64,000 nucleotides of DNA from Ovis canadensis (Eukaryota > Chordata > Mammalia > Artiodactyla > Bovidae): positions 13,536,001 through 13,600,000 of the forward strand of contig NC_091262.1 in assembly GCF_042477335.2 (NCBI RefSeq). The letters are read 5' to 3'. Made by a program: the position numbers and the translations under genes. Numbering within the stretch: position 1 is the first letter of the stretch; each line of letters starts with the position of its first letter. Shown here one piece after another: positions 57,871 through 64,000 of the stretch. The notes under the pieces are model-generated. The model saw only the letters and a list, made by a program, of their open reading frames with translations, was not told the DNA's origin and searched no databases.

Positions 57871-59480
57871 GAACCTGAAGTAGGTGTGTGCTGGAGGAAA
57901 CTGCTTGGAAACAATACATGTCCTTTCAATATGGGCATATGAGCCATGTGGGGCTGGGCCCAAGGCCTAGGGTGTTTAAAATAAAAGACTGTGGGAGTCT
58001 CCAGTTGTCTTCTGCCCATGGCCACAGTCCACTTCAGAACTAGTCTCTTGCCTTCCAGACTCATATTACACTGCCTGGAACGTGCCTCAGCATTGTAGTG
58101 CTGTCAGAAACCTTCCCTTTATCAACTTGCTCCCTGGTGACTGGGTGCTCAGCCCAGCCACCTTAGGTGGAAGGCTGCTTCCCTTCATTCCAGTTGGACA
58201 CCTCGACACTCATCATCCAGGAGATATCCTGCTGCCCTGCACATTGCTGTGTGCACAAACTGGTCTCAGTCAGGTTCCAGACCTGGATGCCCTCAGTGGT
58301 GTTTTGGGGAAAGAGGGCTCAGCTAAGCCAAATAATTGGAGATAGGATCAGATATGTATTTTTAGAGAATATGTGAAAGCAACATCAGTGCTCATTGAAA
58401 TATGATGGTTAGATAAAATTCTATGAGAAGAGAGATTTGACTAGTATGGAAAATATTAGATTATTTCTCTCAACACACACTGCCTAGTGTTTGTAGTTAT
58501 TCAGTCCTAGATAACATCTAAAATCATAGGGTACAATTTTAGTTTCTAATAGTGCATAAGGAATATCTCATTATAAAATAAGAAGATGTGGTTCACGGTG
58601 AGAGGAAGAGACACAAACACTTTTGTGAGTCACACAGGTGGGAATCTGAAAGCAGACACTGTCCCATGCCAGCTGTACAGCTGGGCAGGTTAGAAGATAC
58701 TGCTTTTTCTCCATTTCCTTATGTTTGAGGAGAAGGATGGCCAAATACCATCTAGAACTGAGCTACCACTCACCTGAATTTCAGGTGCTTAAGAGCCATA
58801 TGCATTAATGATTACCATAGAGAACAACACATATGAAGTCATCATAAAACACTACACTGAGTAGTGCTAATTTATAAAAAGTAAAAAAGTCAAACAAATA
58901 TAATTTAGACATGGTGCTGAGAACATACTACCATTAAACATGTAATAGATTTATATCCAGGATTTTTTATGTTTGTGAATTTGTGGGCAACCCAATAGCT
59001 GTGTTTCAAGTCATTTTCTATGAAAATTTGGAGGGCTGTCAAAGGGATAGTCAATATCCAATACATTTATAGAGAAAAAGAGTGAAAGTGAGCCAAACTT
59101 TGAAAGAGTTATCATCCTAAACACAAAATTCAACATAAAGGAGAAAAATATAACCTCACCAATATTTATTAGAGTCACAATGTAGTAGCATCATTCTCAC
59201 ATAATTTATCAAGTGAGGAAAAGTTTTACCTTCTGAAATTATTGAGCCTTCTACTGCATGATCAGACTATCCTTCAATTTCTTCTTGTTTTCATAAATAA
59301 AATGATTTTAATTTTAATACTTTAATTCCTAGGATAATTAGCTTTGAGTGTTATAAATATTATGAATTTTAAATATCTAAATATCATTGATTATATGCAT
59401 GTATATATGTAATATACATATAAATATAAATACAAATTCAAATTATTTTGTTTTATTGCACTCCTATTCATTGTCCTTGC
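57871..59480. other. Intergenic sequence, nothing identified
   Basis: 58080-58345 is GC-richer and open for 87 codons on the plus strand, but no family or coding signature is visible. The remainder is AT-rich. Confidence 0.4.
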
Positions 59481-59499
59481 TAAATCCTCTTAAGTATAA

Positions 59500-60060
59500 T
59501 AGTTTAACAGTAAATCATTCTTAATTTTCTGCTGTCCATGAATAATTTCTTCACAATTCTAACATTTATTATTCTTTGCTTACCTTACTGGAGTGGACAA
59601 GACTTGTAATAATAGCACATATAGACTTTTTAACTTTCTGTAGATGGAAACTTTAAAAAATTTCATTTATAGAGTTATTTTAAATTAAATATTTAATTTA
59701 TCTAACAGATCAATATTTAAATTCCTTAATTCTGGTCCTGTCATTTTTGTTAATCAATGTTGTTTGTGTTTTTTTTTTTAGAAATATGACCATTTCACAT
59801 ACATTTTCAAATTTAATAACTAACTTTTTTCTGATACCCTCATATAATTTTTAATACCTGTTATTAATGTACTGATACCACTTTTTATATTTCTGATCTT
59901 GGTTATTTGAGCCTTCTTCACTTTAGGTTCAAGAATCTTTTCAAAGGATTTTGATTAATTCCCCCGACTTCATATTTGTTTTCTTTTAATTTATCATGTT
60001 TATGATTTACTTCAATCTAATTTCTGTGCTATATTCATATTTTCTCAAATTTTCAAATAA
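59500..60060 (-). mobile_element. Old L1 ORF2 fragment
   Basis: Reversed polymerase-region sequence: CCCTCATATAATTTTTAATAC near 59837 and TTGGTTATTTGAGCCTTCTTC near 59900. Highly diverged. Confidence 0.55.
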
Positions 60061-60099
60061 AAATTGAAACATAAAATTTCCTCTAAGAAACTTATTTTA

Positions 60100-60310
60100 G
60101 CAAACAAAATCTAATACTATGTAAAATGATAATCATACCACAGAAGGTTTTATTCCTGGGGGAAAAAGGGTAAGTTAAACATTGAAAAATCTATCAGTGT
60201 AAATAATCACAATAAAATAAAAAAGAGAAAAATAACATGATCATCTCTTTAAAAGTACAGAAACCTACATGATAAAATTCAATATACATCAACACTTTAT
60301 ATTTATAACT
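60100..60310 (+). mobile_element. Old L1 ORF2 fragment, opposite orientation
   Basis: AACATGATCATCTCTTTAAA and CATGATAAAATTCAATATACATC (about 60233-60292) match the segment encoding the [11 protein letters not shown] region, read on the plus strand. Confidence 0.6.
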
Positions 60311-61020
60311 ACTTTGTTTACTAATCTAATAAGATGCATGTGCAAAATGACAGCTCAGATGAAATTAAAAACCACCACATGGGCAGAAGGGTAGAGGATT
60401 TACCATGAAAGGCTGGCCCAGCACAATACCGTACAAAACTGGGTGTAATAAAGAAACAGAAACAAAGAGCCACTGTGAATTAAATCAGAAAGAGGGAGGG
60501 AAAAAAGCAAGCCAGGGTCACAACGGGGACAGAGGCTTATTAAGCCAGCATCAGGACCAGCAAGGTCTGAGGTTTCTGCACAAAGGGAGCGAAAGCCTGG
60601 AAACCACAATAACCTCACCCGGCTGAAAGACACTAAAGCAGCCTCAGACCAGAGGTCTGCTCATGCCTCACTGGTGAAAAGCCTTTCCAACCGAAGCCTG
60701 TAAGAATTACCAGAATACAAAGAGCAGAAGAAATGAGCTCTTGTCAACACAACTAAATGAATAAAGCTTCCAGAAGCAACAGTTAAGGTATTCAGAACGA
60801 AAAATAATTAAAACAAAAACAGATCCACATAGACATAAAATGAAGTGAACAACACATTTATAAAATTCATGTGTGATATGGTTCAGAAACAAGATGAATT
60901 TTACGCAGTGGAAAATTTTTAAAAAGCATGAGGATTATGTTTTCAATTGACACGTATGAGAAACCAATGAAATCAATGCGTCCGAAGGAACACAGGAAGG
61001 GATTGCATTAAAACCTCAAA
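60311..61020. other. MKRN3 upstream region
   Basis: No repeat or gene was recognised. Composition moves from AT-rich to GC-rich toward 61 kb. Confidence 0.45.
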
Positions 61021-61389
61021 GGGCTGTGATTTCTTCCGTCAGAGGAGCCGCGGGAGGACGAGGGGCTGCACGCAGCCGAGCAGGGGCGGCGAGCCGGGCA
61101 GCTCTGCCGAATGTGAACAAAAGAAGATGTCGGTCACAATTCCAGCCGGACCGGCTGCGCACCGACCCAGTGGAGGACTGACGTTGTCACCACAGGAAGT
61201 GTGTGCTGCGCCTGCTCAGAGAAGGAAGTAGGAACGCAGGCACAGGAAGCAGGGACAGGGGGAGAGGAAAAACAGATGCACAGCTCCAAAGGAGGAGTCC
61301 CGGAGCTGGCTCGTGGCCTCCGGGCCTCAAGCCCGAAAGGAAGACACACCGGGGAAGTTCCGGTACCATTTTGGGGACTAAAAGCTGCC
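61021..61389 (+). promoter_or_regulatory. CpG-rich 5' region of MKRN3
   Basis: CpG dinucleotides become frequent at about 61035-61200 (for example GCCGCGGGAGGACGAGGGGC) and remain so into the coding region, in sharp contrast with the AT-rich DNA upstream. This is consistent with a CpG-island promoter. In other mammals the MKRN3 CpG island is differentially methylated between parental alleles; whether that holds here cannot be read from sequence. No TATA box was recognised. Confidence 0.6.
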
Positions 61390-62823
61390 ATGGAAGAGCC
61401 TGCAGCTCCCAAAGAACCCCACGAGGCAGCTGGGGCCTCTAGGGGTGCAGAGGCAGCAGGGGAAAGTGCCCCACGGCCCACCCTCCCGGTGCGCCCTGTT
61501 TCCCGGTGGTCTTCGGTTCCAGGCCCATCCCCGTTCCGCCCATCACGTCTGAGGCCTGCCCAAGCTTCGTGGGGAGGGGCCGGGCCCAGCTGGCTGCAGA
61601 GCCGGAGCACTGGCAGCTGGACAAAGCAAGTCATCTGCAGGTATTATCTGCATGGGCTGTGCAAGGAGGGGGAGAAGTGCCGATACTCCCACGACCTTTC
61701 GGGCCGGCAGGTGGCCAGGGAGGGCCCTGGCTCACAGCCCCAGGCCTCTGCAGACAGCGGCCCTAGCACGGCTGCACACATGGAGCCCCTGCCTCAGCAA
61801 GTGGCGGAAGCCCCCTCTGCTGTTTCCTCACGTTCCTTGCCTGTGATTGGCTCGGCTGCTGAAAGGGGTTTGTTTGAAGCCAAGACAGACAATGCAGGCC
61901 TTGAAGCTGCTGGAGGAGCAGGTGTAGAAGGCTGGGAGAATGCCGTTGAATTTGTTCCCGGGCAACCCTACCGGGGCCGCATGTTCCCTTCTGTCTCCGA
62001 GGCTCCTCTGCAGAGCTCGGTGATTGAGAGTGGGCAGATTGTTCTGGGCATGGGGAGGCAGCTTTGCCGCGATGCCATCGCCGGGCAGTGCTTTCGTGGG
62101 CAGAGCTGTATTTATCTCCATGGAGATATATGTGATATGTGTGGGCTGCCGGTCTTGCACCCTTTGGATGGTACCCAGAGGGAAGACCATGTAAAGGCCT
62201 GCATTGAAGCACACGAAAAGAATATGGAGCTCTCTTTTGCCGTGCAGCGCAGTGCGGACAAAGTGTGTGGCATCTGCATGGAGGTTGTCTATGAGAAAGC
62301 CAACCGGAATGATTGCCGCTTTGGCATCCTCTCCAGCTGCAACCACACGTACTGTCTTAAGTGTATCCGCAGGTGGAGAAGTGCCAGACAATTTGGGAGC
62401 AGAGTTATCAAGTCCTGCCCTCAGTGCAGGGTCATGTCCACCTTTGTCATTCCCAGTGAGTTCTGGGTGGAGGAGGAAGAAGAGAAGCAGAAACTTATTC
62501 AGCAGTACTTGGAGGCTTTGAGTCACAAGACCTGCAGGTATTTTGCTCGAGGCAGGGTCTGCCCATTTGGAGAGAACTGTTTTTACAAACATGTGTATCC
62601 TGAGGGCCAGGGAGAGGAGCCTCAGCGGCAGGGTGCTGAGGCATCTGGTACTTGCCATTGGGAACCTTTGGAGCCTCTGCAGGTGGGAGAGGGCAACATG
62701 CCCTTTAAAAGCAGTAGAAAAGAGCTTGTCATGCTTTGGCTGGCCAATCTGTTGTGTAAGTGTTTTCACCAGGAGCCATGTGCTCCTCTTCACAGAGGTC
62801 TGGTGGGACTTGCTTCATTGTGA
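61390..62823 (+). CDS. MKRN3: Makorin RING finger protein 3, E3 ubiquitin ligase (intronless)
   Basis: A 477-residue frame from ATG 61390 (context GCTGCCATGG, a strong initiation context) to TGA 62821-62823. Domains in order: C3H1 finger at residues 83-101 ([19 protein letters not shown]); second C3H1 at 226-244; makorin Cys-His segment at about 245-280 (GDICDMCGL); C3HC4 RING at 293-346 (CGIC to CPQC); third C3H1 at 382-401. This order is unique to makorins, and the MEEPAAP start and divergent N-terminus identify MKRN3. The family ubiquitinates targets and binds RNA; in humans MKRN3 is a paternally expressed brake on puberty onset. The frame stays open upstream for 63 codons, with another in-frame ATG at 61276, but the family start fits 61390. 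The last ~20 residues (from about 458) do not resemble the makorin tail, which is found in the +2 frame ([11 protein letters not shown], 62804-62836). A one-base change near 62760-62770 would explain this. The fingers and RING appear intact. Confidence 0.93.
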   Translation: MEEPAAPKEPHEAAGASRGAEAAGESAPRPTLPVRPVSRWSSVPGPSPFRPSRLRPAQASWGGAGPSWLQSRSTGSWTKQVICRYYLHGLCKEGEKCRYSHDLSGRQVAREGPGSQPQASADSGPSTAAHMEPLPQQVAEAPSAVSSRSLPVIGSAAERGLFEAKTDNAGLEAAGGAGVEGWENAVEFVPGQPYRGRMFPSVSEAPLQSSVIESGQIVLGMGRQLCRDAIAGQCFRGQSCIYLHGDICDMCGLPVLHPLDGTQREDHVKACIEAHEKNMELSFAVQRSADKVCGICMEVVYEKANRNDCRFGILSSCNHTYCLKCIRRWRSARQFGSRVIKSCPQCRVMSTFVIPSEFWVEEEEEKQKLIQQYLEALSHKTCRYFARGRVCPFGENCFYKHVYPEGQGEEPQRQGAEASGTCHWEPLEPLQVGEGNMPFKSSRKELVMLWLANLLCKCFHQEPCAPLHRGLVGLASL

Positions 62824-63471
62824 GCTGGAAGAATATTGCACTTTGAATCTGTGGCATTCTGCTGTGGCATGTTGTTTGGTGTGCTGAGGCTCTGTCATCT
62901 GCTCTTGTCTGTGTTTTGTTTATAGACACATCTGTCACTTCCAGGGGCTGCTGAAAGCATTTGTATAGAAACATCCATCTGTTTCCTTGACCATTCCCAT
63001 TTCTGGTCCCCCAGGATTATGGTGTTTCACTGTGTTAAAAAGTAACAAAACATCCTCAAAGTTATTGTTTGGTGAAATTAATATGACTGTCAGTTTATGG
63101 TTTATTTTGTCATCTGTTTTTAACAGGATTGACTCAGTTCTAGTCTAGTGTTTACAGAATTTCCACACTCATTTTGAAGCCCCTCAAGAATAAATGTGAC
63201 AGGGTGAAGGGAGAAGTCTAAACTGAACCAGGAGCTTTTTGCTGCTTCAGTCTTAAGAAATGGACCCTCGTGGGGCTTTATGGTGCAGCTTCAGTATCTC
63301 TGTTGTTTACACATCTGTTCCCTCCCCCATTCCCCTTCAAATGCACTCTTAACTTGTGGTTACCTTGTGGTTTTATGTTTTACTTGACCAGAACCAGATG
63401 CATATGTTTACGTGTTTTTATCCTGTTCAACTTGATGTGAAATCATTTATATTTGAAAGTATATATGTAAG

Positions 63472-63473
<2 letters not shown>

Positions 63474-63506
<33 letters not shown>
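63474..63506. repeat. (TA)n microsatellite in the MKRN3 3' UTR
   Basis: About 16 TA units, a likely polymorphic marker. Confidence 0.92.
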
Positions 63507-63509
<3 letters not shown>

Positions 63510-63584
63510 GCACATTAACGTGTATGAAAGTTATGCATTTGAAAATATTTATTTAAGGTGTATACTATAATATAATCTTTATTT

Positions 63585-63595
63585 AATAAAATAAA
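63585..63595 (+). terminator. MKRN3 polyadenylation signals
   Basis: Two overlapping AATAAA hexamers (63585-63590, 63590-63595). Confidence 0.65.
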
Positions 63596-63620
63596 TACTG
63601 AGCTGGAAGCTGAAGGTGAA

Positions 63621-64000
63621 AGGTTGATAGGATTGCTGTTGTGTGAGTGTGAAGTATGTAAATTATTTTTCTGTCCCTCTCACAGGCTTCAGTGGTTAGC
63701 ATCTAATGAAAACAGCTATTTCAGTGGCTCTATCTAAATGTAGCAGACACAGATCTTAAAGAATTTACAGAATATGACACTGGTAATTACTGTGATGCCA
63801 TTAATAGCTCGCTGCTATGTGGGTTCCCATGCAGTTTAGCCACTGTATCATTATTATTTAAAACAACACAGTCTTTGACTCAGATACACAGTTCTTTGTG
63901 TTCAGTATTTTGTGTCATCCATAGACATATCAGAGAAGGGGCTTTTGACAGAAGTTTTTGGCATAAAAGTGATAAGATTATAAAAAGTAAAATAAAATAA
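63621..64000. other. Sequence downstream of MKRN3, nothing identified
   Basis: No gene or recognised repeat; an A-rich end at 63980-64000. Confidence 0.4.

Larger units (their letters stand above)
62824..63605 (+). other. MKRN3: MKRN3 3' UTR
   Basis: Untranslated sequence after the stop. AATAAA signals lie at 63189-63194 and, overlapping, at 63585-63590 and 63590-63595, so the main transcript end is probably near 63605-63620. A (TA)n tract lies at 63474-63506. The conserved tail frame (see MKRN3) would run to 62885-62887. Confidence 0.65.

Noticed and set aside
58082-58345. 87-codon frame in GC-richer intergenic DNA
   Set aside because: No domain, no codon periodicity I could see, and an alternative frame is also open. 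Left as unassigned.
61134-61634. 166-codon minus-strand frame across the MKRN3 5' end
   Set aside because: CpG-rich DNA lacks stop codons by composition; no motif or family resemblance.
61828-62793. 321-codon frame antisense to MKRN3
   Set aside because: It is a shadow of the GC-rich coding strand; its protein has no recognisable domain while the sense frame has five zinc-binding domains. An antisense RNA is possible but not visible in sequence.

Overview
This window is mammalian genomic DNA from a horned or antlered ruminant (Pecora). BovB (RTE) LINEs, Bov-tA and Bov-A2 SINEs and ruminant-type L1 elements occur throughout, a combination diagnostic of ruminants; the species cannot be fixed from the sequence. 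The only intact-looking cellular protein gene is an intronless makorin at 61390-62823 (+), recognised as MKRN3, the imprinted RING E3 ligase of the Prader-Willi-type cluster. About 60 kb of gene-poor, retroelement-rich sequence precedes it.

Layout. 1-2.6 kb: unassigned sequence with a 5'-truncated L1 bounded by a clear 14-bp target duplication. 2.6-4.6 kb: 5' end (LTR, primer site, leader, start of gag) of a class I endogenous retrovirus (ERV-1), minus strand. 4.6-24.25 kb: a diverged tandem array with a period near 340 bp (23 countable anchors), interrupted by a nearly complete class I provirus (ERV-2, 5957-15687, minus strand, TTTG duplications), itself carrying two Bov-A2 SINEs and a BovB, and by a solo class II LTR (19052-21368, 6-bp duplications) carrying an L1. 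24.25-25.2 kb: two opposed BovB fragments. 25-35.6 kb: AT-rich DNA with old L1 pieces, a probable LTR, a young L1 with a nested L1, and a tRNA-Glu-headed BovB inside an older L1. 35.65-43.4 kb: a near full-length but dead L1. 43.4-56.1 kb: SINEs, an old L1 with nested insertions, a processed-transcript fragment, a minus-strand L1, a MaLR-type LTR and old minus-strand L1. 56-61 kb: AT-rich DNA with an MIR and old L1 fragments. 61-63.6 kb: CpG-rich 5' region, MKRN3 coding region, and 3' UTR with AATAAA signals.

The retroelement reading frames are all broken, so the only likely functional protein product is MKRN3. Its last ~20 residues are out of frame with the conserved makorin tail, which lies in the next frame. 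The features most worth follow-up are the undescribed ~340-bp array, with a recurring steroid-receptor-like palindrome in each unit; a predicted ~1-kb leader intron ending exactly at the gag ATG in both class I proviruses; and the MKRN3 C-terminal frame change. I found no convincing new protein system.
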